A stretch of DNA of 21,635 nt from a virus. The stretch lies in the IMG/VR virus record IMGVR_UViG_3300047550_002242, positions 1 through 21,635 of that record, one strand, 5' to 3'. The notes under the pieces are model-generated. The model saw only the letters and a list, made by a program, of their open reading frames with translations, did not search any database and was not told where the DNA came from. Below, piece after piece: positions 14,901-21,635 of the stretch; within the stretch, counting starts at the first letter, position 1, and each line of letters starts with the position of its first letter. A program made the position numbers and the translations under genes.

Positions 14901-16584
14901 TAACCAGTGGGGTCAGATATATTCATATGAAACAATTGATACAGGATTCCAAAGAGCTATTGATTCTACAGATGATCCAATTGTCACTGTGTTCGGTGGA
15001 GATACATTTATTAACAAGTTTTCGTTTAAAACAAAACTTCCATTCTTTATAGATAATAGAGTGGGGGCTCCTGATGATAGTGATATATTCTATGATGAGA
15101 TAGGTAACATAGCCTACCCAGCATATTGGCACTCAGCTAGATCCATACTGTCTGATTATGTTGTTGATGAAGGTGGTGGAGATGAAAGAACTTTAAAAAA
15201 TATTATATCAATCAAGGCTCATAACTTTGATTGTCCAAACAGTCAATTACCTGCTCCTCCAGATCCTAACCCTGGAAGAACATATTATGATGGTAAATTT
15301 TATTTATTTGCCTATGGTATTCCTACATTCTATTGTGAGTCGACAGTGAATGTTGATCTTAGGCAAGCATATAATAATAAAGAAGGTGACTTCTACCCAC
15401 ACGTGAGTACGGGTATTCCTGACCAATGGTTTCAGGAAAGTTTTGTAACCATTGCTCAAGACAACACTTATTATTACAATGGTACATTCTCAAAACAAAA
15501 CACTGAGAACTTCTTCTCACATCTACCAATAGATTGGAAAGAACAGCTCTGTTATACTAATTTCCCATTCAGGGCAATTTATTCTGACAGACAACAGAGC
15601 TTTACAGATAATAGAATAAACAGTTGGTTAATTTACAGACCTATCAGTTTCTTTGATTTCCCACAAAACTACGGTAAACTTACCTCTCTTGATGGAATCC
15701 AGAACAGAGCTGTACTTGCTAGATTTGAAAACAAATCATTGTTATACAATACATTGTTGACAATTGATACTAGTAATCCTCAAGCTGCTTATTTAGGAAA
15801 TGACACACTATTTAAAAGTTCTCCTCCAATTGACTTTGCAGAAACAGATCTTGGATTTGTAGGAAGTCAAAACAAGATGTTACTTAAAATACCTCAGGGG
15901 CAAGTTACTATAGATGCTAAAAGAGGTCAGGTCTTCTTGGTTGTAGGGAATAGTGTAAAAGATTTGTCAGGATTTGACTCAGGATTGAATAGGTTCTTTA
16001 CAGATCATCTGGCATTTGAAATACTCAGATATTTTCCAAATGTCCCTACGGACAACCACTTTAATGCTGTAGGTTTACATGGAGTGTATGATAGTAAGTA
16101 TGACAGAGTGATTATTAGTAAGTTGGATTATATTCCTCTTAATACTAATGTTAAATATGATGCCACTGAAAATAAGTTTTATGTAAATAAAACATATGGC
16201 ACATCTATTATAAAGGAATATGTAGAACTTACAGATGGGGATTATTTCTGCAACAAGTCTTGGACTTTGTCTTATAATTTCAACACTGATAGTTGGGTGA
16301 GCTTTCATAGCTACATTCCCAACTGGTATATTGCTGAAAACAATTTCTTCTATTCTGGTATAAATGGAGGTTGTGATTTGGAAGCAATCGCTGCTCAAGA
16401 AATTGAATGCGCACCAGATTGTGCTTTAGAAGGAACTGTCGATGTATTCAATTGTGCACTAGAAGGTGAGGTGTATGTACCTGATTGTGAGCTGGTGGGC
16501 GAAGTGTACATACCTAGTTGTGAACTAGAAGGAACTGTAGAAGTTAATACCACCACAACAACTACAACAACAATACTTGGATAA
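11962..16584 (+). CDS. Tail stabilisation / muzzle-type protein, C-terminally modified
   Basis: A 1540-residue protein, the large tail component that crAss-like phages encode after the gp4-like gene. Conserved-looking N-terminal blocks are KGQLTYALNAAVENFDSNS (31-49), FCLEFPQGYHLIG (60-72), HIFFLTNPETGASEIGY (82-98) and IYWTDGLNPRRYMDLNNLPY (137-156). AGTYQFAIQYCD (202-213) starts a beta-rich region, and the body ends near WVSFHSYIPNWYIAENNFFY (about 1442-1461). It then changes character: four 11-residue repeats starting with Cys, then eight Thr and ILG. The body should form the tail barrel below the rings. The conserved C-terminal piece that I associate with this family appears instead in the gene at 17236-18105, so this gene looks split. 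It starts 23 nt inside the previous gene. Confidence 0.75.
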   Translation: MAGEGTTNIIQEQNVARTGLNLDQTVNQVQKGQLTYALNAAVENFDSNSVNYQNEPGNEFCLEFPQGYHLIGTHLINEQNKHIFFLTNPETGASEIGYMDNNDCIYRVYVSGNCLNFNINNPIHKVVHKITNCTTEIYWTDGLNPRRYMDLNNLPYKIKPGTDVCDNQTIPELDCNKLKIQPNFSIPELEISGIASGGGLTAGTYQFAIQYCDVAGDAYTSYYSVTNPTPIADTAITTPDFNYPVGKSILLNISNIDTTGYFRYYNVAVIKTVNGITSVELVGTYFIDDSTNTITYSGQNEAQIRLTVDDIFEKFPYYEIAQDLTAVQDVLVWDNLTSIDRINYQKIASQIDLKWQTYKLPANEDYSDALNATNLRGYMRDEVYAFEIVFLLRNGKQTDGFHIPGRELSYTELIQPDVPNTNPDFIGDGTSAPYWKIYNTASVTGDATGPNIGNATPYKYGEFAYWESTEVYPCNDDVWGTLANQPIRHHKFPDVLVSPIFESGTPVIQTGGTYAGLVMEDRAIFPIGVRVDAQQVEYLITTSNLTQDQRDDIIGFKIVRGNRSTNQSIVAKGILRNVGEYDREGTTYYFPNYPYNDLRTDPFLLEKNNAYNQECITYVFTCATDGLYEYTDCFTNSVNSKTMEAGKEYTECSLTIPVAISGTFTGTPNAVQYDTYFIKCDGIIVKFGYIDPITLDTEYITLITAQSRTIQVEAGTVPNVAFRIGGYTLRLVSESSDGPNEYCYPDKLEAFNTDASKYRQVFNSPETSFGRPFLGDILKLESAIYGTGNAHFVQVEDNANYKLLTKEAQQDALASAEGIANITSTFDASAMFAAYQSYLQIYINGITRRNYAYSYNSIAKYGYSAPIDNGLGVKQRTLDIAQYLVPGVQSAGDNHNINNFQRESSVYLKTIEDRDSLSVSPLPFPSDTPNLLTSTGVSVIEDKSRYIASNAPTSTGCYQPEKLFDISTVSYYGSLKNIFVNQWGQIYSYETIDTGFQRAIDSTDDPIVTVFGGDTFINKFSFKTKLPFFIDNRVGAPDDSDIFYDEIGNIAYPAYWHSARSILSDYVVDEGGGDERTLKNIISIKAHNFDCPNSQLPAPPDPNPGRTYYDGKFYLFAYGIPTFYCESTVNVDLRQAYNNKEGDFYPHVSTGIPDQWFQESFVTIAQDNTYYYNGTFSKQNTENFFSHLPIDWKEQLCYTNFPFRAIYSDRQQSFTDNRINSWLIYRPISFFDFPQNYGKLTSLDGIQNRAVLARFENKSLLYNTLLTIDTSNPQAAYLGNDTLFKSSPPIDFAETDLGFVGSQNKMLLKIPQGQVTIDAKRGQVFLVVGNSVKDLSGFDSGLNRFFTDHLAFEILRYFPNVPTDNHFNAVGLHGVYDSKYDRVIISKLDYIPLNTNVKYDATENKFYVNKTYGTSIIKEYVELTDGDYFCNKSWTLSYNFNTDSWVSFHSYIPNWYIAENNFFYSGINGGCDLEAIAAQEIECAPDCALEGTVDVFNCALEGEVYVPDCELVGEVYIPSCELEGTVEVNTTTTTTTTILG
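16420..16548 (+). repeat. Four tandem 11-residue Cys-LEG repeats
   Basis: Residues 1487-1529 read CALEGTVDVFN, CALEGEVYVPD, CELVGEVYIPS and CELEGTVEVN (the last one residue short). The 33-nt units at 16420, 16453, 16486 and 16519 are diverged in DNA. Each has Cys at position 1, Gly at 5 and alternating Val, which would suit short beta strands. Confidence 0.9.
16549..16572 (+). repeat. Thr-codon tract at the end of the muzzle gene
   Basis: Eight ACN codons encode residues 1530-1537, three residues before the stop. The tract directly follows the Cys-LEG repeats. Confidence 0.85.
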
Positions 16585-16603
16585 ATTTTTAAAATAAACA
16601 AAA

Positions 16604-17233
16604 ATGGCACAAACAGTATTAATAACATTAACAACCGCTGGAGCTGATACAGGTCCTTTCAACTTGTATTCAGATGTAGACGGTTATGTTACACCATTTG
16701 AAACAGGTGTGAGTAAATCTGCTTTGTTGGCAGGATATACATCTACAAGTGTTCCAGATGCAGCAACAGTTTTAAGAGTTAAGTCGGCAAGTACGCTTTG
16801 CACAAATTATATTAATTTGTCATTAACTACTACCACTACAACTACTAGTACTAGTAGCACTACTACAACAACTACCACATCTCAGGATTTGGTTGATGTA
16901 GTTTTGTATGCTAGACATGATCCAGGAGCAAGCACGTTCCCAATTTTAGCATTTGCTTATTCTGTAGATGGTGGTTCAAGCTGGACAGCTATAGGATCAT
17001 CTTTTACAGATACAAGTTGTACACAGAGAGCTATAGTTACCATTCAAAGAAACACAAGCTTGTCTATTAAGATTACAGAAGATGGTAACACAAGTAATGT
17101 ATGGCAGAGTGCAAGAGATACATCAGGTTGTCCTGCTTTTTCAGCAGCAGCTTGTACATGGCCTGCTGTAACTAGCAACAACACAATCACTTATTATTTC
17201 ACTGTAAATGGTGATGACCAAGGAACTTGCTGA
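16604..17233 (+). CDS. Modular beta protein with poly-Thr linker
   Basis: A 209-residue protein in three parts. Residues 1-74 form a small beta-like domain (TVLITLTTAGADTGPFNLYS, later VSKSALLAG and LCTNYINLS) that aligns with residues 1-~72 of the next protein. Residues 75-93 are Thr/Ser. Residues ~95-209 form a second beta-like domain (LVDVVLYARHDPGASTFPIL, then AFAYSVDGGSSW and IVTIQRNTSLSIKI) with paired Cys near the end (SGCPAF, AACTW, QGTC). It has the look of a decoration or adhesin subunit attached to the tail. It sits 19 nt after the muzzle gene behind an A-rich leader (aaaataaacaaaa), and its stop lies 2 nt before the next ATG. No specific function is recognised. Confidence 0.6.
   Translation: MAQTVLITLTTAGADTGPFNLYSDVDGYVTPFETGVSKSALLAGYTSTSVPDAATVLRVKSASTLCTNYINLSLTTTTTTTSTSSTTTTTTTSQDLVDVVLYARHDPGASTFPILAFAYSVDGGSSWTAIGSSFTDTSCTQRAIVTIQRNTSLSIKITEDGNTSNVWQSARDTSGCPAFSAAACTWPAVTSNNTITYYFTVNGDDQGTC
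16826..16882 (+). repeat. Poly-Thr codon tract between two domains
   Basis: 19 codons encode Thr runs broken by Ser (residues 75-93). The DNA includes ACTAGTACTAGTAGC; a related ACTAGTAGT word occurs in the tract near 8065. Confidence 0.9.
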
Positions 17234-17235
17234 TA

Positions 17236-18105
17236 ATGAGTAAAACAATTATCATAAAATTAAAAAAGGCTGGAAGTAGACTAAGCACGTTCTCCATATC
17301 TGACGGTGTGGGGAATGTGCTTGCTACTAATGTGCCTAAGAGTAGTTTAATTTCAGGACTAGCACTGAGTGTAGATGATTTTGTCAATGTGGTTGTTTTA
17401 TCATCTACAGGAACTAATTGTTGTTCTAAAACATGGAACATCCCTGTTACAGAGATTTGTTTAACGGATCTTGCAGCAATTCAATATACAGAATCAAATA
17501 CATCATCTCTCTGGAGACATCTAACAGATCCTGTAATATATAACAAGTTTTATGGATGTGTTCAGCCTTACATTATTGAATATCCTTTTGCATATCAATA
17601 TTATGACGAGATTCTTCAGAATGTAAAAGATTACACAAAAGCATATAAATATCTTCCTACGGATGACGGAGTATTTAACGATAATAGGAGAATAGCAATC
17701 AACGAATATTTCAACAAAGCTGTATTGTACAATGATCAACAAAGCACAGGCATTCTTGAGCTTGTTGCTAAACCAATGAACAACCTAAAGGAATACTTGA
17801 AGTATCCTGTATACAACACTGATAGTAAGACAATTACGTACACTAAATCAGATAACTTCTATCAATATAACACGTTCTGGGGATTGGTAAAAGATAAATC
17901 CCTACCTTTGTTTACAAAGAGTTGTGAGTCAATGTCCATAGACAAGATTGTAAATCAAGCTAATATGGACTATGGAAAGAGATCGTTTAAGAAGGAACCT
18001 CTTAGAGCTAAGGATTTGAAGGTGAGACACATTCTTGATAACTCAAGTGAAACTCATCTTGTTTCTCAATTCATTATTACACCAAGTCAAATCTCTTACA
18101 AGTAA
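17236..18105 (+). CDS. Muzzle-type C-terminal domain fused to a duplicated beta module
   Basis: The ATG at 17236, 2 nt after the preceding stop, is preferred over a TTG at 17227 inside that gene, giving 289 residues. Residues 1-~72 (MSKTIIIKLKKAG, NVPKSSLISG, NIPVTEI) are a diverged copy of the first domain of the upstream protein. The remainder is a different, well-conserved-looking domain: SSLWRHLTDPVIYNKFYGC, PYIIEYPFAYQYYDEILQNV, YFNKAVLYNDQQSTGILELV, SDNFYQYNTFWGLVKDKSLP and the end LKVRHILDN ... LVSQFIITPSQISYK. I recall this domain as the C-terminal part of the large crAss-like tail stabilisation protein, which here would be a separate polypeptide; that link is from memory and should be tested. 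Its stop overlaps the next start (TAATG, 18103-18107). Confidence 0.6.
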   Translation: MSKTIIIKLKKAGSRLSTFSISDGVGNVLATNVPKSSLISGLALSVDDFVNVVVLSSTGTNCCSKTWNIPVTEICLTDLAAIQYTESNTSSLWRHLTDPVIYNKFYGCVQPYIIEYPFAYQYYDEILQNVKDYTKAYKYLPTDDGVFNDNRRIAINEYFNKAVLYNDQQSTGILELVAKPMNNLKEYLKYPVYNTDSKTITYTKSDNFYQYNTFWGLVKDKSLPLFTKSCESMSIDKIVNQANMDYGKRSFKKEPLRAKDLKVRHILDNSSETHLVSQFIITPSQISYK

Positions 18106-21100
18106 TGGCAAAGAGTAAAATCAGTAAAGCTCAGGTTGGAGTAAAGTCTGGTAAAACAGAACAAGAGGTTAGATCGGCCATCTTAAAGAAAGCTGATGAA
18201 ATTTTCAAAAGTGGTAAGAAACCTTATAAGGTTCCAGATGAAATAACACAGGGATCTTACCTTACTGGTAGAAAGGTATGTATTCAAGGTGTTTGTGGAA
18301 TTCTCTCAGATGCAGGATTTATACCTGAAGACTATTACACAAATACAAAATTTGCAGAAAAAGCAAATGAACTTGGTTTTGGCTATCCTATTACAGATAT
18401 AAATCGTTTAAAACCAGGAGACGTATTTCAACATTTCACTGAAAAGAATGAGCAAGGAAACTACTATCCCACCCATGGTGAAATATTTAAAGGATGGAAT
18501 AAAGAAGGTGAGGCTGAGTTTTATGACTATTATGACTATTACAACTATCCGCTTGGAATGAGTGAGGGTATTAGAACTTATTCTAAGGATGAGTTGATGG
18601 AGAGATTGAAAAGAAGAGCAGAGAAGGATAATAGTGGAAAACAAGCACAGTTCTTTAGTATAGCAGGAAACTTTCCAACCAAGAAAAGTTTCCCATACAA
18701 TCTTCCAGAAGGAGAACTTCAACAGTATTTTGACAAAACCCACGCCTCTAAAGTTAGATATGCTGCCCCACAATCTAATATAGATGTAAACTCCCCACTG
18801 TACACTTTATCTGGAGAAGATGTTAGACAGGGTACAAAGAACGTATTGGTAGATTCATTTAATGATTCACAACTAGATAGTCAACTAAAGAAAAACTTAA
18901 AGATTACAGATCAAGATTTACAGAGGATAAAACCACTTGTTTATGGAATAGTGGGTCAAGAAACTCAATTCAATAGTCCTAAAAGTGGATTGGGTAATCT
19001 TAAATATACACTTGAAAACCTTTTCCAACTTGAAGGGACATCTTTAGGTCCTGGACAGATAAAGTTGAATTCAATATCTAAAGACACCAGAAAGAAGTTC
19101 AATATAAACAAAAACAAAGACCTGCTTGATCCAAAAAACACGTATATCGGATTAGTTGATATATTAAGTAAAGCAGCAAACATAACAGATAAACATATCA
19201 CTCCTGAGAGTCACCCAGAGCTTGTAGATAAAGATAGATATGAAAGAGCCCTATATTTTGTAAACTCTCCTGGAAAAGTTAGAAAAACAGATAAACAACT
19301 CTCAGAGGATGTAATGAAGAAGTCTCCCTGGTGGAATGATTTTTCTGAAAGAAAAATGGAAAGCAACATCCGTAAAGCAAAAAATGCACCACTACGCATG
19401 GATGCTACATCCTATCCAGGAAAGGTTGTAAGTAAATCTGGTGAACTAGAAAAAGACATTAATTTTGAGGATGTTGGAGTTCTTCCAGAGGTTAGTGTCA
19501 CAGCACCAGCTAAGAAACAAAAGAATGGCGGATGGCTTGATAAATATCAAGACGGTGGGGAATACCTAGGCACAACAAACAAAGGGTTTGATTATAATGG
19601 TGCATGGGGTGGTCCTTCTATGCAAAATGGCGGACTGACATTCCTTGAACCAACAAGTAGAAAGTTACCAAAAGGACATGTTATTCCAAAGATTGATCCT
19701 AGTACAGAATTAGCAATTTCTGTAGGTGGGGAAGATGGAGAACCAGCTTATTTAATTCCATCTTTTAAGTATGGTAAATATTTAACAGATAAAGACGCTA
19801 AAGCTGAGTTTAGAAAAACAGGAGAACATCTTGGTGGTCCTTTCAAAACGTGGCAAGAAGCTGATGAATGGGAAAGAACAGTGAGACATCCGTATGTAGA
19901 GAAAGGACAAAATATTCCTACACCTTTTAGGAGATGGGGAAAAGACTTTGCAATGGGCGGTTCTCTTTCTGGTCCTACAGGAATGATGTACGCACGCACA
20001 CAGAGTCCTGCTCCTAGCAATGGCCCATATGCTAAGAAGACGTTACCTAGTGCACAGAATGGCGCAGAGATGAATTACTACCAACAAGGACTAGATTGGA
20101 AACCTAGGAATATTAGCAGGGATGGAAGTGAGATACCACAAGCTCAGCCTGGTAAAATTATACCTAAGTGGCAACAAAGACTTAAAGAGGAAGCAGCAAA
20201 GCTTGATGATCCTTTGTCTACCTTTCAACTTATGAAGAAAGGATATTCAAAAAAAGATGCACAAACTATACAAAATGCTGTAAAAAAAGAACAACCTGTT
20301 ATACAAACGCCTAAAGGTAAACAGCTTAGTGAAGAAGAAATTCGTAGGAAAAATAAACAATATGCTGAACAGTACGGTAGGCATTATAATGAAAAGACTG
20401 GTGCTGTTGAAGCTCCTTATTCTAAATCACTTGATCGTCTTAATGAAAGTATGTTGAATGCCGCAAATTATGCATTCAATGTTGTGCCAAAATTAGTTCA
20501 AAGTACATATAAACCAAACTATACAGCAATTGATGCGCTCAAAGGAAAACCAAATGACGCATCTCTTGTTGAGGATATTATTACTGATCCTACAGCATTG
20601 GCAAGTGGTCTTTTAAAATTTGGATTAAAAGGAGGACTAGGTAAAGGATTGTTAAGTTCTACAATACTGCCTTTTTATAAAAGCATACCACGCCAGGGTT
20701 CTGATGCTGCCAGACAATCTTTTTATTCAAACTTGGATCAGATAAAATCATTACTCACTTCACAATCAGCAAAAGATGCTTTTGGAAGAGTGAGTGATGA
20801 TATCAATAGTTTACCAATTCTGTCATCAATTGATCCAAGTTATTCAGCAGCACTTGCAGACCCTAATCTTCCTGTAAGAGCTCTAGATAAATATGGTAGT
20901 GCTATGATTTCTATAAATCCTGCAGATAATGCACTAACTCCTGAGCAGGTGAAATACTTAGATAATCTAGGAAGTCTTTATACAGATTATAGAAGAATTA
21001 ACAAATGGGACACAGATATAAAAGATAGATTACAGTTCATAGTTGAGAATTCAAAAAACATATCACCAAGAGACATATTACCACTTCTGCATGCAGAGAA

Positions 21101-21635
21101 TCCCACCACTGGACAAATGAACACTTTCTTAAAAAATCTTTATGAGAGCTATGGTGGTCAGGCAGTTAATAATCCTATGGCAGAGTACACTGCTGCCACA
21201 GATCTACTTGGTCTTGCTGATACATACGAGAACAGGTATGCTCCATTATCTGGAAAAATAAAAGCTGGTGTAACAGAGTTGTCAAAAGTTTCTGATGCTG
21301 TGAGACCACAGGTTATTATAGATGATCCTTATTTTGATGCAGCAAGAGGAAATAATGATTATGCAAAGGAAGCAATCCACCTACTTGAAAGAGGATCATA
21401 TCAAACTGTTCCAACGCAACCAGAGAGACTTAAAAACATGCGTTCAGCAGGAAAAACAGTTATTGAGACAGTAAATAATGCATTTAGTGATCCTATGAAT
21501 AGAGGAAGAACTATTGTTGGTGCACACAGTTTGAGTACAGACAGCTATCCTTTAACACTAAGTCTATTTTCACGAAACAAAGACAAGTTTGATTTTATAC
21601 CAATACATGAAGGAACTCAAGATGCAATTTATCCT
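18105..21635 (+). CDS. Giant virion protein with Cys-peptidase-like and lytic transglycosylase-like domains (3' partial)
   Basis: The frame from the ATG at 18105 has no stop to the window end: 1177 codons, continuing beyond. Residues ~50-140 resemble a CHAP/NlpC-type peptidase: C59 or C64 in KVCIQGVCGILSDAG, LKPGDVFQH (102-110) and H124 in YPTHGEIFKGW. Residues ~262-350 resemble a lytic transglycosylase: IVGQETQFN with E286 as candidate acid, SLGPGQIKLNS (313-323) and LLDPKNTYIGL. Residues ~470-680 are Gly/Asn-rich (GGWLDKYQDGGEY, MQNGG, AMGGSLSGPTGMMYART, SAQNGAEM) with an inserted segment RKTGEHLGGPFKTWQEADEW (570-589). The rest is helical and unrecognised. Known relatives travel in the virion and open the cell wall at infection; here that is inference. 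It starts on the muzzle-domain stop. Confidence 0.7.
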   Translation, partial: MAKSKISKAQVGVKSGKTEQEVRSAILKKADEIFKSGKKPYKVPDEITQGSYLTGRKVCIQGVCGILSDAGFIPEDYYTNTKFAEKANELGFGYPITDINRLKPGDVFQHFTEKNEQGNYYPTHGEIFKGWNKEGEAEFYDYYDYYNYPLGMSEGIRTYSKDELMERLKRRAEKDNSGKQAQFFSIAGNFPTKKSFPYNLPEGELQQYFDKTHASKVRYAAPQSNIDVNSPLYTLSGEDVRQGTKNVLVDSFNDSQLDSQLKKNLKITDQDLQRIKPLVYGIVGQETQFNSPKSGLGNLKYTLENLFQLEGTSLGPGQIKLNSISKDTRKKFNINKNKDLLDPKNTYIGLVDILSKAANITDKHITPESHPELVDKDRYERALYFVNSPGKVRKTDKQLSEDVMKKSPWWNDFSERKMESNIRKAKNAPLRMDATSYPGKVVSKSGELEKDINFEDVGVLPEVSVTAPAKKQKNGGWLDKYQDGGEYLGTTNKGFDYNGAWGGPSMQNGGLTFLEPTSRKLPKGHVIPKIDPSTELAISVGGEDGEPAYLIPSFKYGKYLTDKDAKAEFRKTGEHLGGPFKTWQEADEWERTVRHPYVEKGQNIPTPFRRWGKDFAMGGSLSGPTGMMYARTQSPAPSNGPYAKKTLPSAQNGAEMNYYQQGLDWKPRNISRDGSEIPQAQPGKIIPKWQQRLKEEAAKLDDPLSTFQLMKKGYSKKDAQTIQNAVKKEQPVIQTPKGKQLSEEEIRRKNKQYAEQYGRHYNEKTGAVEAPYSKSLDRLNESMLNAANYAFNVVPKLVQSTYKPNYTAIDALKGKPNDASLVEDIITDPTALASGLLKFGLKGGLGKGLLSSTILPFYKSIPRQGSDAARQSFYSNLDQIKSLLTSQSAKDAFGRVSDDINSLPILSSIDPSYSAALADPNLPVRALDKYGSAMISINPADNALTPEQVKYLDNLGSLYTDYRRINKWDTDIKDRLQFIVENSKNISPRDILPLLHAENPTTGQMNTFLKNLYESYGGQAVNNPMAEYTAATDLLGLADTYENRYAPLSGKIKAGVTELSKVSDAVRPQVIIDDPYFDAARGNNDYAKEAIHLLERGSYQTVPTQPERLKNMRSAGKTVIETVNNAFSDPMNRGRTIVGAHSLSTDSYPLTLSLFSRNKDKFDFIPIHEGTQDAIYP

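Noticed and set aside
16395-16634. Minus-strand frame with a poly-Val run
   Set aside because: It is the reverse complement of the Thr-codon tract and the Cys-LEG repeats; no independent coding evidence.
17227-17235. TTG at 17227 as start of the muzzle-domain protein
   Set aside because: It lies inside the preceding gene; the ATG at 17236, just after that gene's stop, begins the domain that aligns with its neighbour (MSKTIII against MAQTVLI).
1-21635. tRNA genes, integrase, insertion sequences or attachment sites
   Set aside because: None seen. No cloverleaf-like segments in the short gaps, no transposase-like motifs and no terminal inverted repeats; gaps are all below about 170 nt.

Overview
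The window is a contiguous piece of a tailed-phage genome carrying its virion-assembly genes. Every credible gene lies on the + strand and is tightly packed, with several TAATG or ATGA stop/start overlaps. The DNA is AT-rich. Start codons follow A-rich leaders rather than Shine-Dalgarno sequences, and the one good promoter candidate (TTTG, 21 nt, TATCTTTA) resembles the Bacteroidota consensus. Gene order and protein motifs fit a crAss-like podovirus (Crassvirales) of a Bacteroidota host, probably environmental rather than gut because of the many poly-threonine fibre linkers. This assignment rests on recognising protein families by eye; no search was run.

Layout. (1) 1-2531: the end of an acidic, coiled-coil scaffold-like protein, then the major capsid protein. 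(2) 2532-2699: a non-coding gap with a strong hairpin and a predicted three-way-junction RNA. (3) 2700-5578: a conserved post-capsid protein, a connector/ring-type protein and an abundant-looking virion protein with a Thr-rich tail, closed by a terminator-like hairpin. (4) 5672-8385: a fibre/appendage block with a beta-plus-helical protein, a 47-aa Cys-rich miniprotein, an 88-aa conserved protein, a tail-collar fibre and a Thr-linker fibre, closed by two hairpins. (5) 8494-8526: promoter candidate. (6) 8553-18105: a calcineurin-like metallophosphoesterase, a ring protein, an IHF-like protein, a P22 gp4-like tail protein and a 1540-aa tail stabilisation ('muzzle') protein. These are followed by two proteins sharing a duplicated N-terminal domain; the second carries what looks like the C-terminal part of the muzzle. 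(7) 18105 to the window end: one reading frame of at least 1177 codons for a virion protein with a probable Cys-peptidase domain, a lytic-transglycosylase domain and Gly/Asn-rich segments.

How they work together: scaffold and capsid protein build the head; ring, IHF-like and gp4-like proteins join portal to tail; the muzzle forms the tail barrel; collar and Thr-linker proteins are the likely adhesins; the giant last protein is probably packaged and delivered to open the cell wall. The most interesting points are the apparently split muzzle gene, the duplicated beta module beside it, Thr-codon tracts at module borders in four genes, the structured RNA behind the capsid gene, and the unclosed giant hydrolase gene.
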